A stretch of 64,000 nucleotides of DNA from Ch128b sp964527925 (lineage in GTDB: Bacteria; Bacteroidota; Ignavibacteria; Ch128b), in contig CAZGQO010000001.1 of the NCBI GenBank assembly GCA_964527925.1, positions 1-64,000 of the forward strand. Direction: 5' to 3'. This document shows, in pieces, positions 37,075 through 48,482 of this stretch. The notes under the pieces were generated by a model that had not been told where the DNA came from, did no database searches, and saw only the letters and a program-made list of their open reading frames with translations. A program made the position numbers and the translations under genes. The first letter of the stretch is position 1. Each line of letters opens with the position of its first letter.

Positions 37075-38100
37075 TTAGAAATTAACTCCTACTGTCATGT
37101 AGTGAACATTTTTTAATTTTCCAAAATCCTGATAAGCATAATCAAATTTAACTGTCACCAAATCAACCAAACGGTAATTCACTCCAAGTCCAAGAGTCAA
37201 CCCCTGTTGAGTATCTCTTTCAAAAAGAGATTTATAGCCAGCTCTTAAAAAGATTCTTTCATTCCAGGCGTATTCTAATCCAGAATTCACATACTCAGTA
37301 TTATCATTCGGGTGAATTGCATTCGTTTCAAGAGTTAATCTCATTGATTCAGTTTTTATTGCATCAACGGCAACACCAATTCTAAAAAGTAATGGAAGAT
37401 CATATTCATCAACTTGATGTTCAGTGTTTATAACATTTGCACCACCTGGACCGGTATTAGTCAATACCAAAAGGTCTCGTCCAGATAACTTCATCTTTGT
37501 TCCAAAATTAGAAATGCTTGCACCAAGTCTAGTTTCATTCAAAAAGTTAATTCGATAAAATGTCCCCACATCGATTGCAAAGCCTGAAGCAGATTCATGC
37601 CAGATATACTCTCTGATATATTTTGCATTGAAACCAATTGCAAAGTTTTCTGTTAGATTTCTCGCATAAGATATTCCTGCAGTTAATCCTCCTGCGCCAA
37701 AATACTCACCTGTCCCTTCAGGCCTTTCAACTGTTCGAACCAGCATTTCACCCATCGTCATCACACCGACAAATGCTCCGAGAGTACCAAAATCTTCAAA
37801 ATGAATTCCAAAAGCAGCATAATCATAATTAACATCAAGCAGCCAATCAATGTGACTGAATGCAGCCTCTCTATTTTCAATTAGTGCAAGTCCAGCAGGA
37901 TTCCAGTAAACCGCCGAAATATCATTTGGTGATGCAACAGTCGATCCACCCATTCCAAGAGCACGTGAACCAACACCAATTTTTAGAAATTGAGCTGCCG
38001 TCGTTCCAGTCTTGGTTAGGTTTGCACCAATTTGACTGAAAAGATTATTAATTCCTAAAATTAAACTTACAATGATTAGAAAATGAATTTTCTTTTTCAT
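37075..38100 (-). CDS. PorV/PorQ-family outer-membrane barrel protein (cassette B)
   Basis: 341 residues from the ATG at 38100, which has a GGAG ribosome-binding site inside a four-codon upstream extension. A signal peptide ends near ...GINNLFSQ. The PorV-type opening (TGTTAAQFLKIGVGSRALGM, YWNPAG) and many regions (SISNFGTKMKLSGRD, IHPNDNTEYVNSGLEYAWNE, RAGYKSLFERDTQQG) match the paralogue at 964-1995. It probably receives or anchors T9SS cargo at the outer membrane. It is last in the second receptor-cargo-barrel cassette, 20 nt behind the cargo gene. Confidence 0.8.
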   Translation of the reverse strand: MKKKIHFLIIVSLILGINNLFSQIGANLTKTGTTAAQFLKIGVGSRALGMGGSTVASPNDISAVYWNPAGLALIENREAAFSHIDWLLDVNYDYAAFGIHFEDFGTLGAFVGVMTMGEMLVRTVERPEGTGEYFGAGGLTAGISYARNLTENFAIGFNAKYIREYIWHESASGFAIDVGTFYRINFLNETRLGASISNFGTKMKLSGRDLLVLTNTGPGGANVINTEHQVDEYDLPLLFRIGVAVDAIKTESMRLTLETNAIHPNDNTEYVNSGLEYAWNERIFLRAGYKSLFERDTQQGLTLGLGVNYRLVDLVTVKFDYAYQDFGKLKNVHYMTVGVNF

Positions 38101-38120
38101 CTTAAACTCCATAAAATAAA

Positions 38121-41100
38121 TTACTTGATGATTGCAAATTTGATTAGCTTCTCACCAATACCTGGTGCCTCGATATGAGCAAAATAAACACCATAAGAAA
38201 CACTAAATCCATCTCGATTCAATAAATTCCAGAACTCCCTTCCATTTTCAATTGTGTAAGAATGATAAATTGTTTGAACCAATTCACCGGAAAGTGTATA
38301 AATCCTGATTGTACATTCTGTCGGCAGGTTCTCGAAATAAATTCTTCTTTCACCGCGATATTGACCAGGCAGTTTATTCGGTGGTTCAATATCATTAACA
38401 ACTACATATGGATTTGGAACTACATAAATATCATCCAACCTGCTTTTAGCAATTGCTGGAACAAACTTAGATGCAACTGTTTTGAAATAGTAAACATCAG
38501 CTGGTTTGAACGGTCTTAAAGTTCGAATGTAAAACACATCACCCGGTTTTGGATCAATTGGATTTTCAGCGGGTTTATAAAAAATCACTCCCCAAGTTGT
38601 TGTATCTGATGTTCTACCTGTTGATCCATATTTGAAGAAAATTATTTCTTCACCAGATGTGTAATTCGTATCTCGAGTAGAAGCGTTTTCTTTCAAATAG
38701 GTTAGAACCGGTTTTGGAACTCCAGTGGTTACATCTTTCACAGAATATTTTACCGGAACTTTAACCAGCCGTCCGGAAACAAGAATCATTGCTGAATCAA
38801 TGTAAGAGTCAGAGAAATGAATTTCATAATCAGCTTCGTTTGGAATGATTTTACCTCCCACAGTTGCCTTTTCTACTCTGAATGTATAATTACAATCACC
38901 AGCAATCCATTTTGTGTTGATTGAGTCAATTTTTAATTCAGGATGATCGACTACTTTCAATTTCAATCCATCAATTACTGGATTACCATCTTCACCAGCT
39001 AAATACTGACTTTGATATACAGGAAAATATCTGTACCTCACAACATATTTTTTATCGAGACTCATTGAACTTGTTGAAGATCTTCTAATTATTCCTCTTT
39101 CATAATCAACTATATAATCTATTCCTTCCAAGTAGGTATTACCATCTTCATCCTGAACAAGAAATACAGAATCTTTATTAATGAATTGATGTGAAAGTTT
39201 GGTGAAGTTTGTATCGTAGAAAGAAATATTTTTATCAATTACGGGAGTTAGCTTTAGAACTGAATAATTTTTGCCAGGTACCCAGCTTCGATTTATATAA
39301 AGGCTGTCTCTGAAAAAGATCCGGTATTCTGAGTTGTTTTGAACAATCAAATCATTTATTACTTCAAGAGTAACTTTACCATTACCAATTCCACTTTCAT
39401 GAACAAGATCTTTTGTGCCCGTTGGTGTAACAACATATCCGCTTGACCTTGGTCCGGGGATAACCATCACTGTATTCACATCAAATTGTAATTTAGCTGT
39501 AATTGGATCAACGGTGATTTTTTTACTTGTTTCGGTTGGTGGAATTCCAAGAGAATCTCCATGATCAAATGCAACAACAGCATAATAATAAGTCTGCCCA
39601 TTTATAACATTATTTGAATCAACATAAGAATGAACTAAGCCTGAATTATTTCCAAGATAGTAATGAACTCCACGTCCTTGATATTCAACTGGATGAAATC
39701 CTTTCCAGTAGTCTGGAGATTTATCATCCCATTGACCATTCCCATTCATATCAACATATTCTTCGCCAACATCATATTTTAGATTTCCATTTGCATCTGT
39801 AAAGGGTTCAGGTCTAACATCTACATCCCATTTACATTCATTCCCATTCAAGTCTCTCAATGGTTGATACACAAATTTTGCACCTTTACCATCAGTCACT
39901 GTTTGAATATCATTGAAAGTAGGATCAGTACTTCTGTAGATCACATATCCTTCAAAATCTTTTCCAGTGATTGGATCAACGCTTTCTTCAGCACGAGTAT
40001 CCCAGTAAAGAGTTACTTTTTTATCATCAGGAACGGCAACAACTGTTGGTTTAAGTGGTGGTCTGAAAAATCTATAATTTGCATTATAAATTCTTTGCAC
40101 TGTTTCTGCTGTAATTAGAAGATCATCTAGATTTTCACCAAGCAGTAAAGCCATTGAAAATCTTTTAATCTCGCCTTTCGCAAGTGTGATTAGACCGCTG
40201 CCAAAGATGAAAACTATATCTTCATTCTGACGGATTTCACTAAAATTACCTGCTTGAACACGATACCACATTGACTCATCATTTGAAACTTTATCTGTGC
40301 TCCACGTCCAGCTGTTAAAACTTGTTAATCCTATTTGATCAGATTCATCAAGATCAGTCAATTCAAAGTTTGGTTCACCTGGATAAAGAGGATCAAGAGA
40401 ACCATCAGGTAATCTTTTCCCAGCTGTTGGAATTCCATCTCCTTCACCAAAATCACCTGTGTTAGGAACTCCATCAATTCCCACATCATCAACAATTGGA
40501 TTCCAGTCTTTATCGTTATCAATACCGTCATCCTGACGCTCATCCACCATTCCATCACCGTCATCGTCAAAGTTGTTTACTGGATTGCTCGGACTTTCAA
40601 GATATTTGCAACCAAGGTAACCAACTGGCAATCCCAGATGACCTTTTCCATCATCATCCCATAGATACATCATACTTCTTGCATAAATTGGAACCGAATA
40701 ATTATGGGGCTCAACAAAGAAACCATGATCGTCGCGAACTTCATCACCAGGATCTGCTGGCAATCCTCCACCAAGATCAGGATCACCATATATCCCGAAA
40801 TAAACTGAATCGAGATCTTTATCGCTCACATTAGTAATTGTATAAACAAAAAAGATTGTATTCTCAGCTAAAGCATTGCTCCATTGTAAAGCTCTGCCAT
40901 CAACTTGAACTCCCAATCCTCTTCTGCTTGAATCATTCACAAATGGATAATAAGGGAATTCAGAATTATCTCTATCATCCATTGCCCAGTAAACTTCAAG
41001 ATCTGCATTTGTTGCATCCTGAGCTAAATAACCTGGCCAGACATATTTTCCAAGAACAGGATTATACCATTCTCTTGGCCATGAATCAGGTTTGCCGTCA

Positions 41101-41657
41101 CCATCTTTATCATCAGCAGGATTTGATGCCATGTATTCTTGATTGGGATCGGCATAACCAGGAAGAGGCTGCCATTGCCAGAGAGTATCACCTGTTGGAC
41201 TCACTTCCCGAAGATTTGGATAATCCCACAATCCATCAGAAACTATATGCAACCGCTGTGTTGAATCAAGTCCACTCGGAACTGATGCAGCAACAAAAGG
41301 ACAAAATTGATAAACATACGAAACACCACGCCAGACAACATTATTTACATTTCTCAGCAAACCATAACCCGGTGCAATTCCACCATAGTTATAAACTTCT
41401 GTACTGATTTTATTTCCATTCATAAAATAGTGTTTACGATCGGCGTGAGTTTTTACATTTTTACTCTTTAATAAAATTCCTTTTTGAAAATCAATCTGTG
41501 AAGATGATTTAATTGAATTATCATTTTTTATGGAAGAGTTAATCAATTGCTTAACCGCATTTCTTTCATTTTCTTTTTGTGAATTACTTTGTTGAGCAAT
41601 TATACTTTGAATAAAGAGTGTGAATAGAATACAAATTATGATAAACTTGATTTTCAT
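38121..41657 (-). CDS. Giant secreted protein with T9SS type A sorting domain (cassette B)
   Basis: 1,178 residues with a signal peptide ending ...SIIAQ. Asp-rich calcium-loop-like segments occur at DKDGDGKPDSWP (about 183), FDDDGDGMVDER (about 364), DNDKDWNPIVDDVGIDG and DANGNLKYDVGEEYVDMNGN. A fibronectin-like stretch contains KVTLYWDTRAEESVDP and YVIYRSTDP. The last 90 residues form a T9SS type A sorting domain (VVPNPY, CTIRIYTLSGELVQTIY, final FAIIK). Relative to the cassette A cargo it has about 60 extra N-terminal residues, rich in Lys, Asn and Ser. Surface location is inferred from the sorting domain; the ligand is unknown. Confidence 0.82.
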   Translation of the reverse strand: MKIKFIIICILFTLFIQSIIAQQSNSQKENERNAVKQLINSSIKNDNSIKSSSQIDFQKGILLKSKNVKTHADRKHYFMNGNKISTEVYNYGGIAPGYGLLRNVNNVVWRGVSYVYQFCPFVAASVPSGLDSTQRLHIVSDGLWDYPNLREVSPTGDTLWQWQPLPGYADPNQEYMASNPADDKDGDGKPDSWPREWYNPVLGKYVWPGYLAQDATNADLEVYWAMDDRDNSEFPYYPFVNDSSRRGLGVQVDGRALQWSNALAENTIFFVYTITNVSDKDLDSVYFGIYGDPDLGGGLPADPGDEVRDDHGFFVEPHNYSVPIYARSMMYLWDDDGKGHLGLPVGYLGCKYLESPSNPVNNFDDDGDGMVDERQDDGIDNDKDWNPIVDDVGIDGVPNTGDFGEGDGIPTAGKRLPDGSLDPLYPGEPNFELTDLDESDQIGLTSFNSWTWSTDKVSNDESMWYRVQAGNFSEIRQNEDIVFIFGSGLITLAKGEIKRFSMALLLGENLDDLLITAETVQRIYNANYRFFRPPLKPTVVAVPDDKKVTLYWDTRAEESVDPITGKDFEGYVIYRSTDPTFNDIQTVTDGKGAKFVYQPLRDLNGNECKWDVDVRPEPFTDANGNLKYDVGEEYVDMNGNGQWDDKSPDYWKGFHPVEYQGRGVHYYLGNNSGLVHSYVDSNNVINGQTYYYAVVAFDHGDSLGIPPTETSKKITVDPITAKLQFDVNTVMVIPGPRSSGYVVTPTGTKDLVHESGIGNGKVTLEVINDLIVQNNSEYRIFFRDSLYINRSWVPGKNYSVLKLTPVIDKNISFYDTNFTKLSHQFINKDSVFLVQDEDGNTYLEGIDYIVDYERGIIRRSSTSSMSLDKKYVVRYRYFPVYQSQYLAGEDGNPVIDGLKLKVVDHPELKIDSINTKWIAGDCNYTFRVEKATVGGKIIPNEADYEIHFSDSYIDSAMILVSGRLVKVPVKYSVKDVTTGVPKPVLTYLKENASTRDTNYTSGEEIIFFKYGSTGRTSDTTTWGVIFYKPAENPIDPKPGDVFYIRTLRPFKPADVYYFKTVASKFVPAIAKSRLDDIYVVPNPYVVVNDIEPPNKLPGQYRGERRIYFENLPTECTIRIYTLSGELVQTIYHSYTIENGREFWNLLNRDGFSVSYGVYFAHIEAPGIGEKLIKFAIIK

Positions 41658-41675
41658 TTTATTCTCCTCTCAGCT

Positions 41676-44426
41676 TTAAAAATCTAACTCAAATCCGAGT
41701 CTAACTTCCCTCGGAGGTTTGTAATAATTTGGACGATTGAAATATTCTTCCGGCGGACGAACAAGTGGAATTTTGCTTGAAAGTTCTTCAGCTGATTTTG
41801 TTGCACCGCTTGTAACAAGTAAAGTATAAGTTGCCCTGCCAGTATCATCATAAACTAATCTTTCAATCAAGTTATCGAACAAATTAAAGACCTTTGCAAA
41901 AACAGTTAATTTCATTCCAAAAAACTTAAATATTTTTTCGGCAAAAAGATCTACGACAAATTGAGAAGGTCTTCGGCCGCTGTTAGTTCTTACATAAACT
42001 TGCTTGCCTGTGATTTGAGGTGTGTAAGGTAAACCAGTTCCAATTCGATTAACTAAAGTAACCGTCCAATCATTTATTTTTCCGAAAGTGATTGTTGTGT
42101 TTAAGGAATGAGTTTGATCCCAGGCAAGAAAGACAGGAATTTTTTCACTTTGTCTTCCAGAAGAAAGATCGAGGAAAAATGCATCGGGGTCTGTATCGTT
42201 ACCTTCAGCAACCTGGAAAGTGTAATCGACAGTAACTCCAAGTGGACTTGCAGGCGATCTTCTTTTTACAACTGATAATGTAATTCCTTTTATATTTCCA
42301 TAATCTTTATTTACATATTTCAGATAATTTCTATCTCCACTTACGCGAATTGTTTGTAGAGCAAGTAAATCACGCACATCCTTGTAATAACCAGTGACAG
42401 TTAGTGCAAGGTCATCCAGTAATAATTGTTGAAGCCCAAGTTCGTAAGTCACTGTTTTTTCTGGATTCAAATTTGCATCACCAAAAATTGGTGTTCCCAC
42501 AGCATAACTTGATTTGAAGTTAGCATTTGCATAGAGATATTGAAATGGAGGCATCTGGAAGAAATGACCGTAACTAAAATGAATGATTCCTCTATCGGTT
42601 ATTGGAAAAGAAATTCCAAATCTTGGACTCAATTGGTGTTTTGGTGATGCATCGGCAAGTATAGAATTCTTATCAATGTAGGATGGAAGTGCAGGGTCAT
42701 TTGGTGATGGATAAAGTACATTTGTAGAATATTTTGAACGAGAATTAAAATAGTCATAACGCAAACCAATATTCATAATAAAATTAGCGTATTCCATTTT
42801 ATCTTGAATGTAGAACGAAAATTGAACAGGTTTCTTTGTGTAGAAATCATGATCAGGTGTAGTTATATCGGGAATAGTTGGAACAAGATACCGAACAGTA
42901 TCTCGTTTAATTACAAAACTTTCATAATCAAGGAAGTGTGATTTGTACTCACCACCGAATTTAATTTCATGTTCATTAGAAACCTGACTTGTGAAATCAA
43001 ATTTTGCACCGTATGTTCTTGCCCTTTCATAACTATGTCCGTTTCTGGTTCCGCCAAAATAAAATGTATAGCTGACAGGTCTCGTTAGTTTTTCCGTTGG
43101 TTGATATCGAGGATCTGGTCTGAATTTTTCTGTTCCCAGTCCAGGATAATAATCAACTGCGTTGCCGTTTTCATCCAGAAGCGGATACAGATATTGTTTG
43201 AAATCATTGAAATTGTACATCAATTTAATTGAGTAAAAAGTCTTTGAACTAAGAGCGTGACGAAAATCGAGTGAATTAATAAAACCTTTTTCGTAATAAT
43301 TATAATCTGCCTCGGGATTGTACTTAAAATCATGTGTGTAAAGTTTGTAATAATTTCTTGAATAAAGTAAATCATAATTGATTTTAATTGTAGAGGTTGG
43401 TTTGATAGTAAACTTTGCTGTTCCACTGAACTTTCTGCTTGGATTCATTGGAACGATTGCATCATCACCAGATTTTGCAATCGAAATATCATTTGGATTT
43501 GATGGATTAATATAAACTGAATCCCATGGCATATGTTCTCTAACACCAAATAACCAGCCTTTATTATCATCGAATCGAGCAGATAAGAAAAACAGAAGAT
43601 TATTATTCACAAATGGAAAAGGTCCACTGAATGTAAATTCTGTCACATTGTTACTTAATGGATTTACATCATCGACATTGAAGAAGATTCCTTTTCTTGG
43701 ACTTAAAAAATCGCCTGTGTAGAAAGATATATGTCCACGATAATTTTGTGAACCTTCTTTTGTGATAGTATTTACAACACCACTTAAGGCATTTCCATAC
43801 TCCGCATTGAAAGTTCCACTGACAACAGTAATCTCTTGAACAGCGTTTGTTGCAATCTCAACCATTGGAGAGTTATCGAATGGATTTGTGATGGTAACGC
43901 CATTGACAGCATAAGCAATTTCACTTGTTCTGCCTCCTCTTATGTGCAATTCACCTCCCACACCTTGAGTAATTCCTGCTTGAAGTGATAAAAGTTGATG
44001 AATAGTTTCAACCGGAAGAGCTTCAATTTGATCAACATCAATTGTTGCTTGAGTCGATGTGAGATCGTCTCTAATTAAAGGAGTTTGTGCTTCGACTACA
44101 ATGGTTTCAAGCTGTATTGCTTCTTCGCTTAATTCAATATTTAATCGAGTTGTAAAATCAGCTGAGACTTTTACATTTTTAATTATTTTCTTCTCATAAC
44201 CAATGGCTGATACAACAAGTGTATAAACTCCAGGCGGGACATTATTAATTACATAATATCCTTCAACATTCGTTGCAGTTCCATAATTCGTACCTTCAAT
44301 AATTATATTGACTGCTGGAATTGGTTCTCTGGTTGTTGAGTCTAATACTTTGCCAGCAATTTTTCCAGTTGTCCCAGCGAATGATAAGCTTGAAAAAAGT
44401 AAAAGAAGTAAAATTAGTCGTTTCAT
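41676..44426 (-). CDS. TonB-dependent receptor with carboxypeptidase-regulatory-like domain (cassette B)
   Basis: 916 residues. Signal peptide ending ...SLSFAG, carboxypeptidase-regulatory-like domain at about 20-105 (GKIAGKVLDSTTREPIPAVN), plug at about 120-225 (LHIRGGRTSEIAYAVNGV, EYGNALSGVVNTITKEG) and a barrel ending VRLGFELDF. It is closely related along its length to the receptor at 5592-8429, including the RGIIHFSYGHFFQMP and VTYELGLQQLLLDDL segments. It starts the second cassette. The 240 nt upstream, up to the pseudogene, presumably contain the promoter; no element could be defined there. Confidence 0.88.
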   Translation of the reverse strand: MKRLILLLLLFSSLSFAGTTGKIAGKVLDSTTREPIPAVNIIIEGTNYGTATNVEGYYVINNVPPGVYTLVVSAIGYEKKIIKNVKVSADFTTRLNIELSEEAIQLETIVVEAQTPLIRDDLTSTQATIDVDQIEALPVETIHQLLSLQAGITQGVGGELHIRGGRTSEIAYAVNGVTITNPFDNSPMVEIATNAVQEITVVSGTFNAEYGNALSGVVNTITKEGSQNYRGHISFYTGDFLSPRKGIFFNVDDVNPLSNNVTEFTFSGPFPFVNNNLLFFLSARFDDNKGWLFGVREHMPWDSVYINPSNPNDISIAKSGDDAIVPMNPSRKFSGTAKFTIKPTSTIKINYDLLYSRNYYKLYTHDFKYNPEADYNYYEKGFINSLDFRHALSSKTFYSIKLMYNFNDFKQYLYPLLDENGNAVDYYPGLGTEKFRPDPRYQPTEKLTRPVSYTFYFGGTRNGHSYERARTYGAKFDFTSQVSNEHEIKFGGEYKSHFLDYESFVIKRDTVRYLVPTIPDITTPDHDFYTKKPVQFSFYIQDKMEYANFIMNIGLRYDYFNSRSKYSTNVLYPSPNDPALPSYIDKNSILADASPKHQLSPRFGISFPITDRGIIHFSYGHFFQMPPFQYLYANANFKSSYAVGTPIFGDANLNPEKTVTYELGLQQLLLDDLALTVTGYYKDVRDLLALQTIRVSGDRNYLKYVNKDYGNIKGITLSVVKRRSPASPLGVTVDYTFQVAEGNDTDPDAFFLDLSSGRQSEKIPVFLAWDQTHSLNTTITFGKINDWTVTLVNRIGTGLPYTPQITGKQVYVRTNSGRRPSQFVVDLFAEKIFKFFGMKLTVFAKVFNLFDNLIERLVYDDTGRATYTLLVTSGATKSAEELSSKIPLVRPPEEYFNRPNYYKPPREVRLGFELDF

Positions 44427-44667
44427 AAAACCTCTTTTCTTTTTGTTGTGGTGAAAATATGTATTTGATTTTTCATCCTAACCGATAAAATTTTGTTTAA
44501 AATAAAAAATTTGATTGAATATTATCAAACGCAGTTGAATGGATTTATTGAGATTGAAAGATTGTTCATAAATTTCATGATTAATAAAGTTTGATAAACG
44601 AAAAGAAATTTACTCACTGATATATAAAACAAAAGCATCTAACAAAATTGATTATGAATCCTTTTAT

Positions 44668-47600
44668 TACTTCATTCTTACCACTGAAAATTTAAGAACT
44701 TTATCTCCATATTTAGTCTTTATCCATGCGATGTAAACTCCAAAGCAATTCGTTCGTTATGATCATTTTTCAAATCATAAAAGATAAATGGAGAATAAAT
44801 TGATTGTTTATCATTTTCTGTTAAGGTTCTGATTAATTTGCCGGATAAAGTATAAATTCTTATCGTAACTTCATCTGGTAAATTTGAAAAAGTTATGCCT
44901 GCATCTTTTCCATAAAATCTGTTATCATCTTCCCATTCGAAATATGGATTTGGGAATACATTAATTTTTTCAATCAAACTTTTTTTTCATCCAGACTCAG
45001 AACTTTGTCTCGTGTTGTCGATTTATAATAAAATGTATCTCGAATTGTTAAACCATAAGATATCGGTATTTCAATAATATCTTTTGCTTGTTTTAAACCC
45101 ATATAATTATATCTCCTTAGAACAAGTACATACATTGCATCAAACCACGGTGATTTTGATCTATTGATTTGATCCGGAGTAAAATTAGCTGCAGCTGGTG
45201 GATTCCATCCATTTAAGTTAGCATAAACCGGCGTTCCTGATTCAGGAATATATCCAACATATTCATATTGTTTGCCTGTCGAATCATAAGGTTGATTAAA
45301 AATTATTATGTGTTCATAAATTAGACTATTTAATCTTTGTTCACCCCAATGACCATCAGGAATCTGATTGGTTCTAAATTCAATAAATCCACAACTCAAT
45401 TGCTGCTTAATATTATATCTCTCATCTTCAATCCAGACTTGAAATGGAACATCCACAAAATACTCTTCGGGTCTACCAACATTCGGAACATTTTTAGTAG
45501 AAGAAGCACTTAAGATTTGCGTTCCCAAAGTATTTGATACAAATCGATAAGCCTTCTGACTGACTCAAAATTTTAATTTTATATGTTTGAGTAAATCAAA
45601 AGTCGTGTAACTTGATTTTTTATTTCCCAGTGTACCAAGATTTGGAACAACTTTATCGAAATTTCCAGAAATATTTTTTTCATTTCCCATATAAATCAAT
45701 TGTGTACTATCAAAATTAAAAGTTAACCTATCGACATATTGATAAATTAAATCTTTGATTTCTGGATTCACTCACTCGATTTTTGGAATAAGACCTTCAC
45801 CAACAGTTAGATTTTGATTTAAGTTGGAATAAACAGATTGAGAACCAAGTACGATATAATTTTTCGTTTCATTCTTCATACGCCACAATAAAAAAAATTA
45901 TCTGAAGATTGATCTTTAAAGAAGGATATAGAATAGAGATCATCGGTAATTCTGGTTTTATCGAATTACTCAATCAATACATTTGCCGTTGAATGTGAAT
46001 TAGTAACTGTTTGCTGATCAAATCCATACGATCTGATAAAATCCTATCCTACTGTTACTTCAATTAAAGGTGAATGATCTTCTGCAATTCCGGATGTCCT
46101 TTCAACTATATAAAATTTTTCATAAATGTTGGTGGGTTTAAGTATCTTGCTTGTTCTATTTACAAAAATTCTTTTAGTCTGAAAATATAATTTTTCTCCT
46201 TTAGTTAACGATTTATTGGTAAAAGGATTTCTTGATAAAGAATGAACCATAAACGATTTAATGGAATCTTTAAATTCATCATAACTTAATTGATTACCTT
46301 TTTCGTAATATTTATTGATTGTAACTCCATCACTTTCTAGGAGATATAAATTATCCACCTCATTTGAAAAATTATATGCAGCTATCTTTGTTTTGTTTAT
46401 TGAACTATTAATAAGTGAATCGGTTTTATTGGTTCGATAAGCATAAATTTCATAACCTTCGATTGTAAAATAATAGAGCGTATCCTGACCTTTTGTTATA
46501 TAAGTATGATTGAAGTTTAAATCTGTAAAACAATTTCAGATTAAATCTATCCTATTTTCAGTTGTTCTTGCAAAAATTGAAATCGGTGGGAAATATATAT
46601 ATGATCCAGGAAAACTTAAATCATACACTCCAGAATTCTTCTTTAAAATAACCTTTCCGGTTTCAATACTTTCTAAATTTGTTTCGCCTTGAGCTGCTGT
46701 ATATGATAAAAATATTTCAACAGGTTTATTCTTTTCGAGAACAAACCGACCAATACTTCCAAAAGTTCTTGCATCAGAAGCAAAAGTGTTTAACCAGCCA
46801 ACATACTTCACCTGATCACCAGAAAAGATAAATTTAGGATTTACCTGATTACAATCAATTCCACCAACAACAATACCATACTGAAAATTACAAGGATTTA
46901 TAGGATATAAGTACTCTCCATTCATAAATAACCATAATTCATATAATGTAGGTACAGGAAAATCTATGAAGTGTGGTACATAACTGAACGCTGATGAAGT
47001 AAGACTTAAATTTTTCGCACCTGGTAAGAATCTCCATTTCCCTGTTCTTTCAAAAACTTTTGCACTATCTATTTGGATATCTCCATCATCAAATTCTCCA
47101 TTTGAATTGAGATCAATAAATGTTACTCCCGGAATATAAGCTTGAGGACCCTGAAGTAGTAGAGTGAAGAATGCTGGAGATTTATGCTTCCAGAAATCAT
47201 CAAAATTGTCATCATAAGCAAAAACAGCTTGATTTAATGTATCTGTTCCTAAAAAATCATCAGTGTAATTACCAATATCGGGGTCATTCCACATTGTGAA
47301 TATAACGCTGTCAAGTCTATCTGCAACTTTTCCAGTGTTAATTATTTTATATCTTAAAAAATAGTGTTTTTTAAATCTTCTACTGTATTATATCCCCAAA
47401 TACTTCTATGGATTTCAATTCCAAGTGGTTTAACTTCAACATAACGTCTGTTTTCAATGGCAACACCATAGTTTATTACCTGTAAGAGCGTCATATCACC
47501 TAGAATCTCAGGAGCATCTTCATCTAAATCCCAATAACTGTTTTTATTCTTATCAATAGGATTATAAACACCATCTTTATCTCCACATCATAAAAATTCG

Positions 47601-48032
47601 CACCTAATTCAACTGCATCTTTCCGTTCAATCCAACTGCGAGAAAATGGTGGATCGGTTTTACTAACCAGATATATTTTTGCTTTTGGATCAAAAACTGA
47701 CATATCAACTTTTCCAGGTTGATAATCTTGCAATCTAAAGTAAGAGGCACAACCGTTAACCCAGAGGGTGTCAAAGTAATATCCACCCAATAAAAATCCA
47801 CCGCCATATAAAACTACACCTGCATTAAATTGATTTCTATCTGGTCCTTCAATATATCCATCGTCAAAAACTTGAATCTTTAAATTATTTATATCAAATA
47901 TGATCGATTTTCTATCTCTAAATGACTCTATGGAATTTTTTTATCGGAGCTACCTGTAACCATTAAGATTACAAGTGTGAGAGATAATAATTTTAATATA
48001 AATCGAAAAATTTCCCCCTTAAAAAATTTCAT
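44668..48032 (-). pseudogene. Decayed gene for a large T9SS-exported protein
   Basis: Fragments of one long protein can be followed from an ATG at 48032 (MKFFKGEIFRFILKLL, signal-like) to a TAA at 44668. They are broken by at least eight stops or frameshifts: near 47930, 47585, 47365, 46536, 46044, 45776, 45564, 44976 (an A-run) and 44745. Readable pieces include GPDRNQFNAG, DKDGVYNPIDKNKNSYWDLD, MWNDPDIGNYTDDFLGTDTL and VFPNPYFEWEDDNRFYG. The sorting-domain end is VTIRIYTLSGKLIRTL, then GVYIAWIKTKYGDKVLKFSV. The C-terminus resembles both intact cargos; the N-terminal half belongs to a different cargo subfamily. All neighbouring genes are intact, so local decay is more likely than poor sequence. 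Confidence 0.85.
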
Positions 48033-48482
48033 AGTGGAAACCTTTTTTCTAACATTTATTCTTTCACAACTTAAAATCAAGATGTATGAATTAGTTTTAA
48101 TACCAGAGATAAAGTGAGTGAAAAATTTCTGTGAATCTAATTATAGTCTTATGATCACTCTCAAAAGTGTTTCATCTTACACTTCCTACACAACTACTTG
48201 ATTTAATTATTTTTCTTTCATTGAACACATTTCTTATTATATGTTTCTAAAAAACCTCTCTGGATTAGTCCATAAACTATCGGTTCTGTGATTTAGCATG
48301 TTTTAATTTCCTGAATATTAGGATTCTAAAATTATTTATTCTATATTGTATTAGCAGACAGTTGTTTTGTAGGTCTGTAAGTAGTAGAAGCAAATTTTCG
48401 AACCTTCAGAAAGCTTCTAAGCATCATCTTCAAACCTGTCTCAGTAAATATTCATTAACAAATTTCAAAAGGAGCTTCTGAT
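48033..48482 (+). promoter_or_regulatory. Intergenic region holding the structured leader of the cold-shock gene
   Basis: 450 nt without a protein gene. The 130 nt before the cold-shock start contain two stem candidates: GCAGAC/GTCTGT (about 48354-48378) and TAGAAGC/GCTTCTA (about 48385-48419, enclosing TTCGAA). An AAAGGAG ribosome-binding site precedes the ATG. Long structured leaders are usual for cspA-type mRNAs, where folding controls translation by temperature. The left part must also contain what is left of the pseudogene's promoter; I could not place promoter boxes with confidence. Confidence 0.5.

Noticed and set aside
40838..41407. 189-codon + strand frame rich in His, Gln and Leu
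   Set aside because: Antisense of the cassette B cargo gene; its composition reflects the Asp/Gly/Trp-rich sense strand and it has no recognisable motif.
44668..48032. Six or more short - strand frames read as separate small genes
   Set aside because: They align end to end as pieces of one long secreted protein with a single sorting domain at the end, so they are parts of a pseudogene rather than individual genes.
48033..48482. Possible small gene upstream of the cold-shock gene
   Set aside because: Stops occur in every frame, and no ribosome-binding site with a following open frame of useful length is visible.
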